NCBI RefSeq assembly: GCF_006716355.1
Contig: NZ_VFOW01000001.1
Location: 2,170,001 to 2,234,000 of the forward strand
Origin: Stackebrandtia endophytica
Lineage (GTDB): Bacteria; Actinomycetota; Actinomycetes; Mycobacteriales; Micromonosporaceae
Length of the DNA: 64,000 bases
Reading direction: 5' to 3'
Shown here: piece by piece, positions 16,877-24,747 of the stretch
How positions within the stretch are numbered: the stretch's first letter is position 1
Layout: each line of letters opens with the position of its first letter
Made by a program: the position numbers and the translations under genes
Notes under the pieces: model-generated
What the model was told of the DNA's origin: nothing
Databases searched by the model: none
What the model saw: only the letters and a program-made list of their open reading frames with translations

Positions 16877-17143
16877 TCAGCCGGACAGGTCTCCGGTGCG
16901 GATGGTGGTCAGCAGGGTGCTCCACTCCGCCGCCGAGACTGTCAGGTACGGGAAGTCACCGGTGGTGTCCAGCTTCGAATCACGCACCGCAACCACAGCA
17001 GAAACCGGCGCCACCTCAACACAATTGCCGTTGTTGCTGCTGCGGCTCGACTTTCGCCAGACGGCGTCATGGAGGCAACCGACTTCAACGCAGTTGCCGT
17101 TGTTGTTGCTGCGGCTGGACTTGCGCCAGGTCAGGGGGATCAT
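16877..17143 (-). CDS. DUF397 protein with duplicated N-terminal motif
   Basis: An 88-residue DUF397 protein. DUF397 proteins are small partners of the XRE/DUF5753 regulators in actinomycetes, with links to development and secondary metabolism (BldB-related lineage). The diagnostic WRKSSRSNNNGNCVEV motif is present twice in a row (about residues 6-21 and 29-44), followed by the usual C-terminal half: VVAVRDSKLDTTGDFPYLTV then AEWSTLLTTIRTGDLSG. A normal member has only one copy. It starts 4 bases after the XRE gene stop, so the pair forms an operon. Confidence 0.93.
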   Translation of the reverse strand: MIPLTWRKSSRSNNNGNCVEVGCLHDAVWRKSSRSSNNGNCVEVAPVSAVVAVRDSKLDTTGDFPYLTVSAAEWSTLLTTIRTGDLSG

Positions 17144-17147
17144 GGTG

Positions 17148-17990
17148 TCACTTCCAAGTATCAGCATGGGTGATGAGATTCCGGGACTTCGCGGGATTGA
17201 GCGCGACCCGTTCCAGGTTCTCTGACACCATCTTATAGGCGTTCACCGCGTCACGGTCCTGTGCGTAAACCGCTCCGTCAATCTGCTCGATGAAGGCGAT
17301 GGACTGGGCGATGTCGAAGTCGAGGATGGTGAACTGCCCCAACGCCGAATGCGGCCCATCCGCCGGGCGCGCAACTTGAATGACGACGGTGTCGAGCTCA
17401 GCTATCTCAAGCAAGTGCTCGTACTGGCGTCCCATCACATCGGGATCACCGATGACTCGACGAAGGGCGCCTTCCTCGATCACCGCGTGCAGATGCAGCG
17501 GCTGTTCGTCAGAAGTCAGCCGTTCGGCTCTGGCCCGCCGGAACTCGACGAAACGCTCCGCATGGTCAGGGCGAACGAATCCCACCGTTTCGGTCAGCAT
17601 TTCGGCGTACTCGGCAGTTTGCAATAGGCCTGGCAGCACGACAGGTTCGTAGGTGAACATGTGCGAGGCCATGCCTTCCAGCCCCACATACGTGCGGTTC
17701 CAATCGGGTAGCACCGTGGCGTACGGCGCCCACCACGACTTCTCATCGGTCTTGCCCGCCAGTGAGCTGAGCCGATCGATGTCGGATTGCTTGGCGTTAC
17801 AGACTTCCAGAAACTTCGCGATATCGGCGGGGTACTGCGTGTACTTTCCCGTCTCCATATGCCCGAGTTTTGGGCGGCCGATCTTCGATCGATCTGCGAC
17901 CTGGGTGATCGACAGACCCGCGCGATTGCGTGCATTCCTCAACTCGGCACCGATCAGCCAGCGCAACGCTGACGGGTCAGGTCTACTCAT
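17148..17990 (-). CDS. XRE-type helix-turn-helix regulator (DUF5753)
   Basis: A 280-residue regulator. The N-terminal XRE domain reads LRNARNRAGLSITQVADRSK and IGRPKLGHMETGKYTQYPAD. The C-terminal DUF5753 domain is evident from YVGLEGMASHMFTYEPVVLP, GLLQTAEYAEMLTETVGFVR and HLHAVIEEGALRRVIGDPDV, as well as QVARPADGPHSALGQFTILD. Such proteins form actinomycete-specific pairs with a DUF397 partner, which lies 4 bases downstream here. Their targets are generally local. The gene is divergent from the run of small unknown genes that starts at 18416 and may control it. Confidence 0.93.
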   Translation of the reverse strand: MSRPDPSALRWLIGAELRNARNRAGLSITQVADRSKIGRPKLGHMETGKYTQYPADIAKFLEVCNAKQSDIDRLSSLAGKTDEKSWWAPYATVLPDWNRTYVGLEGMASHMFTYEPVVLPGLLQTAEYAEMLTETVGFVRPDHAERFVEFRRARAERLTSDEQPLHLHAVIEEGALRRVIGDPDVMGRQYEHLLEIAELDTVVIQVARPADGPHSALGQFTILDFDIAQSIAFIEQIDGAVYAQDRDAVNAYKMVSENLERVALNPAKSRNLITHADTWK

Positions 17991-18298
17991 GCCGTTGGTC
18001 CTTTCTGTTGCGCTCCATCGGTTCCCGCAGGTGCCTCCGTGGGGTTCACACAGCCTAATGCACCAACTTCGCTAGACATATAGCGATCGAGGTTGCGCCA
18101 CACTTAGAGTGTGTGGTAGCTTACGTTAGCCAAGTTACAGAAGGTAACTGGGGAGGCGCATTCTTGGTGCCGACAACCTTCGAAATAGAGAAGGCTCGGC
18201 TTCGAAACGTCCCATGCGATCGCGCCACTGAGAAAGAAGACGCGACCGCTGAAGCGGCATCTCGGGCGACTTCGGCGGCCATCAGAAGCCAACCACTA

Positions 18299-18341
18299 GG
18301 CGGGGAGAGAAGTGAAGTGAAGAGCACGTGCTCTCCCCGCC
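18299..18341 (+). promoter_or_regulatory. Hairpin in the leader of the small-gene cluster
   Basis: A perfect 10-base inverted repeat, GGCGGGGAGA with TCTCCCCGCC (18299-18308 and 18332-18341), lies in the 425-base gap between the XRE gene and 18416. It is a possible terminator or attenuator. No other gene-like frame with a ribosome-binding site was found in 17991-18415, which should contain the divergent promoters. Confidence 0.5.
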
Positions 18342-18415
18342 GCTTCCGTGAAACGGAAGGGGCAGCTCGGTTAGCGGCCGAGGCTGCCATCACCACCACA
18401 GAAACGAGGTCTGCG

Positions 18416-18691
18416 ATGACAACGACCAGCATACCCGGGCGGGCCGGTCCGCCACGTTTTACCAGCGTGGGGACCGCGCGGTGGATTCGGGACCTGCATG
18501 GCCCGTCGCGCAGGTGGGCCCGATTCGGAACGCGACGGTGCCGGTTCTGTGCGACGGCGTGGGGCACCGACGGCTGTCCCGACCGGACCGCGGCGAACGC
18601 CTTCCTGTCCGAGGGTGACGCGATCGGGCTGTGGCGACGACTAACCATCCATCCGATCGATATCGATACTCGGCCGACCGACGGCTCATGA
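18416..18691 (+). CDS. Small hypothetical protein, first of an overlapping cluster
   Basis: A 91-residue basic protein beginning MTTTSIPGRAGPPRFTSVGT. Its centre contains RRCRFCATAWGTDGCPDRTA, where three cysteines could form part of a metal-binding site. The start at 18416 gives the shortest frame with a purine-rich upstream region (ACGAGG), although the frame stays open further upstream. Its stop overlaps the next gene start (ATGA), which supports it being a real gene translated as part of a coupled run. No family was recognised. Confidence 0.55.
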   Translation: MTTTSIPGRAGPPRFTSVGTARWIRDLHGPSRRWARFGTRRCRFCATAWGTDGCPDRTAANAFLSEGDAIGLWRRLTIHPIDIDTRPTDGS

Positions 18692-19158
18692 GCACGGTCA
18701 GCGAAGCCGGCGCCGTCCAGCTGACGGCCCTGGAGTGGAAACGGCTGGCCGGACGGGTTCCGCTGCTCCTCGACACTCCGGTGTGGTCGGTCGACTGCGA
18801 CAATCCGATGGCACCGCAGGTCACCGGCGGAGGCCGGGCGGTCTACTGGTGCTGCCAGAGCTGTAGTCGACACACCGTGGACATGGCCGAGCTCGACGAA
18901 CAGGTCTGGCGAGGTCTGGTCGATCACGGTGTTCCTCTTCCACCCGCGATGGTGGACGAGCGATGGCCGCGTTGCCTTGTCGTGCAGTACATCGCGCGAG
19001 TGACCGTGACCGCCGATGGCGCTCCCGCCATCGAGTGGAACCGATTATCTGATCGTTGTCGAACCCATCCGATCCCCGATAGCCACGGATCGGGCGGCGA
19101 TCCTCCACACCATTCATTCAGACAGCTCATCCAGACAATTCATTCTGACCATCCATAA
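18688..19158 (+). CDS. Hypothetical protein with CC-x-x-C motif
   Basis: A 156-residue protein overlapping the previous gene by 4 bases (ATGA). The middle part has VYWCCQSCSRHTVDMAELDE, a possible half zinc-ribbon like those in actinomycete mobile-element proteins, followed by QVWRGLVDHGVPLPPAMVDE and RWPRCLVVQYIARVTVTADG. The C-terminal about 30 residues (after IEWNRLSDRCRTHP) look less protein-like, so the natural end may differ. The second of four or five consecutive small genes; function unknown. Confidence 0.55.
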   Translation: MSTVSEAGAVQLTALEWKRLAGRVPLLLDTPVWSVDCDNPMAPQVTGGGRAVYWCCQSCSRHTVDMAELDEQVWRGLVDHGVPLPPAMVDERWPRCLVVQYIARVTVTADGAPAIEWNRLSDRCRTHPIPDSHGSGGDPPHHSFRQLIQTIHSDHP

Positions 19159-19229
19159 GCGAGAGACACGGGCGACACCCCGTGACGCGCAGCTGCCTGC
19201 CCGAAATCCGACATACCACAAAGGGGACG

Positions 19230-19940
19230 ATGATGTCCGTTCACCAGTGCGACTACCAGCTGCTGCCGCCTCCGGCAGCCTCCTATCCCTCTGCGCCAAT
19301 GCATCCCGACCCGACCATCGCCGCTCAGCTGGCAACGGTGGCGGCGACCGCGCGGGGGCGCCGGTTCGCGTTCTGTCAGGTCATCCCGGCACGGCCCGAC
19401 ACGACGGACGTGGTGGTTCGACCGATGTACCAGGGAATCCAGAACCCGGACGGCACCTGTGTGTTGTTGATGGCGGGGCAGCCGTACGGGTATTACCAGT
19501 CCATCGACGCGGCGCACGCCCACACCGGACGAGATGACCTGTACCTGACCTGGGCTGAACCCGACGGGCAACTGCCCGACTCGGTTCGCAGTGTCGCGGC
19601 GGTGGAATGCCAGGAGAACGAGGTGTCGCTCTGGCTGGTGGCGTTGCCGTTCCTGGCACACGGCCCCACCGACGCCCGGACCCGCGCCGTCGACACCGCC
19701 GCGTTCCTGGAACCGGTGACGCCGGGCTTGACCAGGCAGTCGGCGATGCTGCTGTCCGGCGACAACCCGACCAGTCCGATCACGCTGTACTGCCCGATCG
19801 CGCCCTGTCTACGCGAACCGTTCCACCACGGCGATCACGAACCGTCGCCCGATGCCCGGCCGACGGACACCGCGCCCGAAGTCGAGGCTCTCGCACCGAC
19901 CGGTGAGCCCGACACGGTTGAAACCGAGGCACCGCAATGA
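19230..19940 (+). CDS. Hypothetical soluble protein
   Basis: A 236-residue protein preceded by AAAGGGG; ATG codons at 19230 and 19233 are both possible, and the second is better spaced. It shows a plausible globular core, GRRFAFCQVIPARPDTTDVV, QNPDGTCVLLMAGQPYGYYQ and NEVSLWLVALPFLAHGPTDA, with a disordered Pro/Glu/Thr-rich C-terminus (PTDTAPEVEALAPTGEPDTV). There is no signal peptide or membrane segment. The stop overlaps the next start (ATGA). No family was recognised. Confidence 0.6.
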   Translation: MMSVHQCDYQLLPPPAASYPSAPMHPDPTIAAQLATVAATARGRRFAFCQVIPARPDTTDVVVRPMYQGIQNPDGTCVLLMAGQPYGYYQSIDAAHAHTGRDDLYLTWAEPDGQLPDSVRSVAAVECQENEVSLWLVALPFLAHGPTDARTRAVDTAAFLEPVTPGLTRQSAMLLSGDNPTSPITLYCPIAPCLREPFHHGDHEPSPDARPTDTAPEVEALAPTGEPDTVETEAPQ

Positions 19941-20200
19941 CTCCACGGGCCACACCCGGTGACATCGAGTGGATCGACTCATACGGTCAGGCCCGGGTCT
20001 GCGGCCTGATCGTCCACAAGGCAACGATCACCGGACTGGAACGCCACGGCGACCGCCGCGCCGACGGATGTCTCACGGCGGCGGCGAAGGAACGTCTCGC
20101 CGACCAGCTCACCCAGCAGTTGATCAGCCACGAGCAGCAGTCGCGCGCCGCTCGACACGCCGCCCGCGAGCCCGCCATCTGGCGTTTCTGCGACGGCTGA
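19937..20200 (+). CDS. Small hypothetical protein
   Basis: An 87-residue protein overlapping the upstream gene by ATGA. It starts MTPRATPGDIEWIDSYGQAR and continues with a likely helical, Ala/Arg/Gln-rich second half (KERLADQLTQQLISHEQQSR). The tight overlap argues that it is a real member of the cluster. No family was recognised. Confidence 0.55.
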   Translation: MTPRATPGDIEWIDSYGQARVCGLIVHKATITGLERHGDRRADGCLTAAAKERLADQLTQQLISHEQQSRAARHAAREPAIWRFCDG

Positions 20201-20284
20201 ATCCCGCCCGTAACCGAGAAACGGCGGCCATCCGTTTGGAGCCGGAGGGCCGCCACACAGCCACGGAATTCGAGGTTCCCGGTC

Positions 20285-20596
20285 ATGTCATGGACCAGCA
20301 TAACCACCAGCCACGACGCCATCACACTCACCCGAGCCCAACACATCCACCGCACCCACAACCCGGTGCGACGCGGCCTGCGGCAGGTCTGCACCGAATG
20401 CGGTAACCGTTGGGGCCGCTACGGATGCGCCCTCCACACCTGGGCGGTCGACCTCCTGTCCCGGATGTCTCGCATCCTCGTGACCAACCCACCCCAGCGC
20501 CCCAAGCACCGCCACCGCCCGCGCTACATCCGCCTGCTAACCCAGGGCGCCCACCAAGCTCAAGCCCTCCACCGAGCCCGCCCCCAGCCGGCCTGA
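20285..20596 (+). CDS. Small hypothetical protein with Cys/His motif
   Basis: A 103-residue, strongly basic protein. QVCTECGNRWGRYGCALHTW has a C-x-x-C and a C-x-x-H that could bind zinc. The Arg/His-rich tail may be non-globular. No clear ribosome-binding site was found, and the gap of 84 bases from the previous gene breaks the coupling pattern, so this is the least certain gene of the run. It is convergent with the TetR gene at 20615. Confidence 0.4.
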   Translation: MSWTSITTSHDAITLTRAQHIHRTHNPVRRGLRQVCTECGNRWGRYGCALHTWAVDLLSRMSRILVTNPPQRPKHRHRPRYIRLLTQGAHQAQALHRARPQPA

Positions 20597-20614
20597 CCGA
20601 CTTGGCTGAGGCGA

Positions 20615-21196
20615 TCACAACGGCCGCATGCCTTCGAAGAGGATCTTCAGTGCGCGTTGGCGGAATTCCGCGCTCCATCCTTCGGTCATAGCTTCTTGAC
20701 AGAACGCGGCGAGGAGGGCGATCAGCTCGGCGACGTCGAGGTCATCGCGGACGGCGCCCGCCTGCTGGGCGCGATCGAGCAGCTGAGCGATGGACGGCCG
20801 CAGCCCCTGCAGGGCATCGCCAACCCGAACTCGGACCCCGGTCTCGGCGAGTCGGGCGAACACGGCCCGGTTCTGGACGCCGGTCTCCAGAACACGACCG
20901 CAGAACTCCAAAAGGTCGGTGCCGTCTTCGGAATCGTTGACCATGTCGTCGGCTTCGGCGACCAACCGGTCTTGCAGGTTCATGACCACCGCCTTGAGCA
21001 GGTCGAGCTTGGTCGGGAAGTGCCGAAACACGGTCCCGATCGCCACACCGGCGTGCTTAGCCACCCCCTCGGTCGAGGCCGACGCGCCCTGCTGAGCGAA
21101 CACGGCCTCGGCCGCCGCCAGAATGCGCGCGCGATTGCGCCGGGCATCCGCGCGAGCCGGCCTGCCGGGTGCACTGTCCTTGCCGTCTCCGTCCAT
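20615..21196 (-). CDS. TetR family transcriptional regulator
   Basis: A 193-residue regulator. The DNA-binding domain is ARILAAAEAVFAQQGASAST followed by EGVAKHAGVAIGTVFRHFPT and KLDLLKAVVM, an exact TetR_N architecture. The C-terminal helices (LQDRLVAEADDMVNDSEDGT through RLAETGVRVRVGDALQGLRP) match the SbtR-like C-terminal domain common in Streptomyces. It is divergent from an NTF2-like protein, with two repeated palindromes between them, and very likely represses that gene and itself. Confidence 0.92.
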   Translation of the reverse strand: MDGDGKDSAPGRPARADARRNRARILAAAEAVFAQQGASASTEGVAKHAGVAIGTVFRHFPTKLDLLKAVVMNLQDRLVAEADDMVNDSEDGTDLLEFCGRVLETGVQNRAVFARLAETGVRVRVGDALQGLRPSIAQLLDRAQQAGAVRDDLDVAELIALLAAFCQEAMTEGWSAEFRQRALKILFEGMRPL

Positions 21197-21215
21197 CGAC
21201 TAACCCCTTGCCAAA

Positions 21216-21255
21216 GTGAGTCCCACTCACTATATTCGATTCTGAGTCCCACTCA
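21216..21255. promoter_or_regulatory. Duplicated TetR operator
   Basis: Two copies of TGAGTCCCACTCA lie between the divergent TetR and NTF2-like genes. The first (21216-21230) extends to a 15-base palindrome GTGAGT-CCC-ACTCAC. The second (21243-21255) is 13 bases. Identical cores 27 bases apart, about 2.5 helical turns, fit cooperative TetR binding. Confidence 0.75.
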
Positions 21256-21276
21256 TCTTAACTTGGAGGTTGAACC

Positions 21277-21771
21277 ATGTCCCAGTCAGCGACCCGAGCA
21301 GCCGATCCCCACACGATCTACCAACGCATGCAGGAAGCGGTCATGCGCAAAGAGGACGCCACGCTACTGCCGGCGGAACTACTGGCCGAGGATGTCGTCG
21401 TCGAGACCCCGTTCTCTCCACCGGGAATGCGACGCATCGAAGGTCGCGACGCATGGTTGGAGTTCTATCGAAACCGCGCCCTGCCCGTCCACTTCGATCG
21501 GTTTCGAGAACTGTCCACCCACCGAACCGACGACCCCGAGGTCATCGTCGTCGAGTACGAACTGACCGGGACCATCACCAACACCGATCAACCAGCCTCA
21601 GCGACCTTCATCGGCATCCTGCGGGTCCGCGACGGCCTGATCAAGCACTGGCGTGAATACCAGGACATTCTGGCGATCAGCGAAGCATTGAAGCTGGCCC
21701 CCGAAGACGTCAGCGGCCCCGATGCGCACTCCACATCGGAGCAGTCGACTTCCGCTCCCACCTCACCGTGA
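21277..21771 (+). CDS. SnoaL-like / NTF2-superfamily protein
   Basis: A 164-residue protein with the nuclear-transport-factor-2-like fold: an N-terminal helix (DPHTIYQRMQEAVMRKEDAT), then LLAEDVVVETPFSPPGMRRI, GRDAWLEFYRNRALPVHF, DDPEVIVVEYELTGTITNTD and the last strand ATFIGILRVRDGLIKHWREY. SnoaL-type domains act as polyketide cyclases, ketosteroid isomerase-like enzymes or small-molecule binders; no catalytic Asp/His pair can be assigned here. The ATG at 21277 follows GGAGG by 7 bases. It is controlled by the divergent TetR gene through the duplicated operator. The Ser/Thr-rich tail is probably disordered. Confidence 0.85.
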   Translation: MSQSATRAADPHTIYQRMQEAVMRKEDATLLPAELLAEDVVVETPFSPPGMRRIEGRDAWLEFYRNRALPVHFDRFRELSTHRTDDPEVIVVEYELTGTITNTDQPASATFIGILRVRDGLIKHWREYQDILAISEALKLAPEDVSGPDAHSTSEQSTSAPTSP

Positions 21772-21971
21772 CCGACCCACCGGCAAGACCGACCAAGCCG
21801 TTCACAGGTGGAATTCCATTGGGGGCAACGAACGTCAGCGAGTGCCTCACCCGGAGTTCCACCCGGCGAACCCATGGGTTCAATCGCATCGAGTCGACGG
21901 AACGCACCAGCGGAGACGACTCACGATCTCGTCCTTCAAGACCACACGGATGCTCGTATAAGCCCACACGG

Positions 21972-22595
21972 CTACCTCCGTTCAGGAACATCACCGTCGC
22001 CGCTGAGAGAGTCAGTGGTCGGCTCGGCTTGTTCAGTAGTCATCTTCGTACGCATGTCGTTGACCTTTCGGCCCACAACGAAGTCGTAATCAGACCAGGT
22101 TGCGCCGGCAAGGCCCTCCTCAATTGTCCGGTATGACTTAGCAACCATGCTGAATCGGCGCTTCTCGATGCGTTTGTAGCCGCTGCCCTCGGGGACCAGG
22201 ACCGCAGGGCGACCCTGAACATCTCCTGCTGGAATCCTCTTCTCGGTTATGAAGGTCAAGATGTTTGTTATATCGACGACTGTGGATTCGACCATGTCCT
22301 GGAAATCGGGTTCCGAGATCGGGTAGAGATCCGAGTCGACCGAGTAGTAAAGCTCGGTATTCGGAAGGCGGAACCTGATGTCCAACCCGATCCATTGGCC
22401 AGGTTGATAAACGACCACCGCGTCAAACCCGGTGGCATGAAGACGGAACCTGGTCGCACCCCGACCTTCCGCCACGTCCAACTTGGCATACTTCCGACCT
22501 ACCAGCTTCGTAACAGCCTCCAGAAGGCGCGCCTCGATCGAGTCCAAGCTAACCGCCTCCTGTATGTCGTCAGACCGAAAGCGATCTCTCAGCAC
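21972..22595 (-). CDS. Hypothetical protein of a variable region
   Basis: A 207-residue soluble protein with codon use less GC-biased than its neighbours. It reads as an alpha/beta domain: SLDSIEARLLEAVTKLVGRK, RFRLHATGFDAVVVYQPGQW, IGLDIRFRLPNTELYYSVDS and VVDITNILTFITEKRIPAGD. An acidic, Thr-rich tail follows. There is no signal peptide. It lies 11 bases downstream of the lipoprotein gene at 22607 and probably shares its transcript. Proteins of this kind are often immunity or accessory proteins, but I do not recognise the family. Confidence 0.65.
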   Translation of the reverse strand: MLRDRFRSDDIQEAVSLDSIEARLLEAVTKLVGRKYAKLDVAEGRGATRFRLHATGFDAVVVYQPGQWIGLDIRFRLPNTELYYSVDSDLYPISEPDFQDMVESTVVDITNILTFITEKRIPAGDVQGRPAVLVPEGSGYKRIEKRRFSMVAKSYRTIEEGLAGATWSDYDFVVGRKVNDMRTKMTTEQAEPTTDSLSGDGDVPERR

Positions 22596-22606
22596 GAACG
22601 AACCGT

Positions 22607-23119
22607 CTATTGTTTGGTGAACTTGGTTCGGGGGTCGGAGTTGTAGTAGTCGTCGGGGTGGAACCAGACGACCCGTTCGCCGATGGCGCCGGTGATCGCA
22701 AAGTATCCGTTGCCGTGTCGGATCTCCCGCACACCTTCCACGGCCACCTCTCGGATATCGATCCGCAACGCATCGACACGGCCTGGAACACCGTCACCAC
22801 AAATCAACTTGGACGCTGGATACTTGCTCGCACACAACTCCCATCGGCCGTGGCCCTCGACCCTCCGATGGGATGGTCCACCGTTCCACACATCACCGGG
22901 GATGTCGCGAAAGGTCATGGACCCATCAGACAGGAACTCGATAGTCCCGTCACCTTTCTCAGCCGACCACACCCCGATGAGCTCATCCCTCGTCAACGGC
23001 GAGGACGGATCGCTGAACGTGAAGCGCGGAATCTCGCAGCCCACCAGGACGAGACCCAACACCAACAACACGCCAATGCGCCACCGACCGGTCAGCACCG
23101 ACCGGGAATCAGTCCTCAT
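22607..23119 (-). CDS. Putative lipoprotein
   Basis: A 170-residue exported protein. A basic N-terminus is followed by a hydrophobic stretch and a lipobox (WRIGVLLVLGLVLVGC, Cys at about residue 28). The mature part starts with LTRDELIGVWSAEKGDGTIE and FLSDGSMTFRDIPGDVWNGG and contains two further Cys (LCASKYPASKLICGDG), a lipocalin-like or META-like beta layout seen in many actinobacterial 'lipocalin-like' lipoproteins. The start at 23119 overlaps the stop of a dubious upstream frame. It is in an apparent operon with the 207-residue protein downstream. Confidence 0.72.
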   Translation of the reverse strand: MRTDSRSVLTGRWRIGVLLVLGLVLVGCEIPRFTFSDPSSPLTRDELIGVWSAEKGDGTIEFLSDGSMTFRDIPGDVWNGGPSHRRVEGHGRWELCASKYPASKLICGDGVPGRVDALRIDIREVAVEGVREIRHGNGYFAITGAIGERVVWFHPDDYYNSDPRTKFTKQ

Positions 23120-23349
23120 GTTGAGACCAGAGAAACGGCGCTGGAAGCAAGATCAATCCAAGTGGGGCGGAGGCTCGAAGAGCGCGGTGGGCATATGAGG
23201 CACGGCAGTACGCGCCCGGAGGCGGGCACTTCCGTTGCGTCGATCATGTGCCGGATGATCTTGCACATCGAAAGGTACCCGAGCCGGTTCAAAGCGTCCA
23301 CATCTGCTGGCCCGACGTCCATATAGGTCCCGAAACTCACCGGGTGCAT
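23116..23349 (-). CDS. Doubtful 77-residue frame
   Basis: A short frame (MHPVSFGTYMDVGPADVDAL followed by NRLGYLSMCKIIRHMIDATE) whose stop overlaps the lipoprotein start by ATGA. The overlap and a plausible N-terminal helix are the only support. The C-terminal half (CLICPPRSSSLRPTW) does not look like folded protein. It may be the decayed end of another gene. Confidence 0.25.
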   Translation of the reverse strand: MHPVSFGTYMDVGPADVDALNRLGYLSMCKIIRHMIDATEVPASGRVLPCLICPPRSSSLRPTWIDLASSAVSLVST

Positions 23350-23515
23350 GTCGGATTCAGAGCGCGACAGGCAATGTCGCGGCCATAAGTTGCTCCCAGG
23401 GCACCTAGCTCCACATTGGCGAACCGGCGCATCGTTGACCCCACCCGCTCACGGTTCTCGGCACGCCATCCTCACCCGCCATCCCTTAAGGTCACGTGCT
23501 GCCCGGTGGGAACGA

Positions 23516-24501
23516 ATGGATGGTGAAGTCGTGAGAGCGTGTGTGAGGTCCGGTCTGACCGGGTTGGTGGGCTTGGCTTTGCTGGCCGGATGTGGTGGTG
23601 CCACCTCGGAGCCGTTCGATCGTGGTGAGTTCGAATCGATGATGAACAACGCCTGGGTTGAGCGGCAGGCCATGGAGGACACCATGGATCGGCTCGGGCG
23701 GCGGTGTGTCGAGGCACAGGGGTTCACGATCCATCCGATCGTGCGTCCAGAGGGTGCGGTGGTACCGGCGACGAGTCCGGACTTCGAGGTTCGGATGGGC
23801 GCGAAAACGATCTTCCTCACCGATGACGAGATCGCCGAGTCCGGTTACGCCGCCTCCCCGACCGAGGCATGGGGGTTCGACCCGCAGGCGGACGAAACCT
23901 ACTCCTATGACCGTTCCAGCAACTGGGTTTTGACGAGCAGGAAACCTACTACCAGGCCTTGGACGGCGACTATCTGAACCTGGTCGGCGAAGGGGGCGAG
24001 AGCCGAACCGAGGGCGTACCCTACCCGACAGTTGGATGCATGGCCGACATCCAGGAGACTGTCTTCGACGGCGAGGTCGCCGAGTACCACGAGCAATCGC
24101 TGGTCGCCCGTGATGGATTGACCCGGTTCATCATCGACAACGTCGATGCCCACCCCGAGGTCGTGGATCTGGAAGCGGCATGGCTGGACTGCATGCACGA
24201 CAACGGATTCCCCGACCTCGAAGAGGGCTACCACCCGATCTACTACGCCGGCGACCTGTATTTCGACGAAGACATCTACAGCCCCAACGACCCCCGCTTC
24301 GCCGACACCAAAGCCGCTGAAATCGTCCTCGCCCAAACCGACGCCGACTGCAACCGCGAAGTCGGCCTGGACGACACCCGCACCGACATCTTCTGGACCG
24401 TCGTCGAAGAGTACTTCCACCAGTTCGAAGTACAACTGTTCACCTGGACCGAAACCGTCTCCCAAGCCAACCTACGAGCACAAAACATGTTGGCGGAGTA
24501 G
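23516..24501 (+). pseudogene. Frameshifted lipoprotein gene
   Basis: One lipoprotein gene is split by a 1-base deletion. The first part (frame of ATG 23516) has a signal peptide with lipobox (LVGLALLAGC) and ends SYDRSSNWVLTSRKPTTRPW before a stop at 23977. In another frame, opening at 23911, the same bases read FQQLGFDEQETYYQALDGDY and continue (LNLVGEGGESRTEGV) to the stop at 24501, with well-formed segments AAWLDCMHDNGFPDLEEGYH and VEEYFHQFEVQLFTWTETVS. Joining the frames near 23909-23914 gives one protein of about 328 residues with paired cysteines, resembling uncharacterised actinobacterial lipoproteins. The gene is either inactivated, or this is a sequencing error or a frameshifting site. 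There is no classic slippery heptamer at the junction. Confidence 0.8.
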
Positions 24502-24506
24502 GAGAA

Positions 24507-24540
24507 CCCGCTGGCGCAATGGTTCCGCTACGCCAGCGGG
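24507..24540. terminator. Hairpin terminator
   Basis: A perfect 10-base inverted repeat (CCCGCTGGCG at 24507-24516 with CGCCAGCGGG at 24531-24540) lies 5 bases after the frameshifted lipoprotein gene and just beyond the end of the duplicated isomerase fragment on the other strand. Confidence 0.7.
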
Positions 24541-24552
24541 AACGGTCTCTAA

Positions 24553-24720
24553 GGCCACGTGCTCTCGGTAGCGCTGCATCGTTTCGGCAAGGACCTCCGG
24601 GCCCGGCCGGGACCAGATCTCGTCGTTGAACAGCTCGACCTCGATCGGACCGGTGTATCCGGCGGCGTCAACGGCCGTCCGGAATCGACGAAAGTCGACA
24701 CAGCCATCGCCGAGTTGCCC
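24553..24720 (-). pseudogene. Duplicated 3' fragment of the sugar isomerase gene
   Basis: About 168 bases nearly identical to 25150-25317, the last about 56 codons of the isomerase gene 597 bases away and in the same orientation. Translation gives LGDGCVDFRRFRTAVDAAGY, TGPIEVELFNDEIWSRPGPE and VLAETMQRYREHVAL, matching the intact copy apart from a few substitutions (for example M to T, A to S). The stop codon of the parent is lost. The fragment lacks the catalytic core and start and cannot be functional alone. Confidence 0.88.
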
Positions 24721-24747
24721 ACGACACAACTAGACACCGACGCCCTG

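Noticed and set aside
23116-23349. A confident 77-residue gene
   Set aside because: It is listed only as doubtful. The overlap with the lipoprotein start is suggestive, but the second half does not resemble folded protein.
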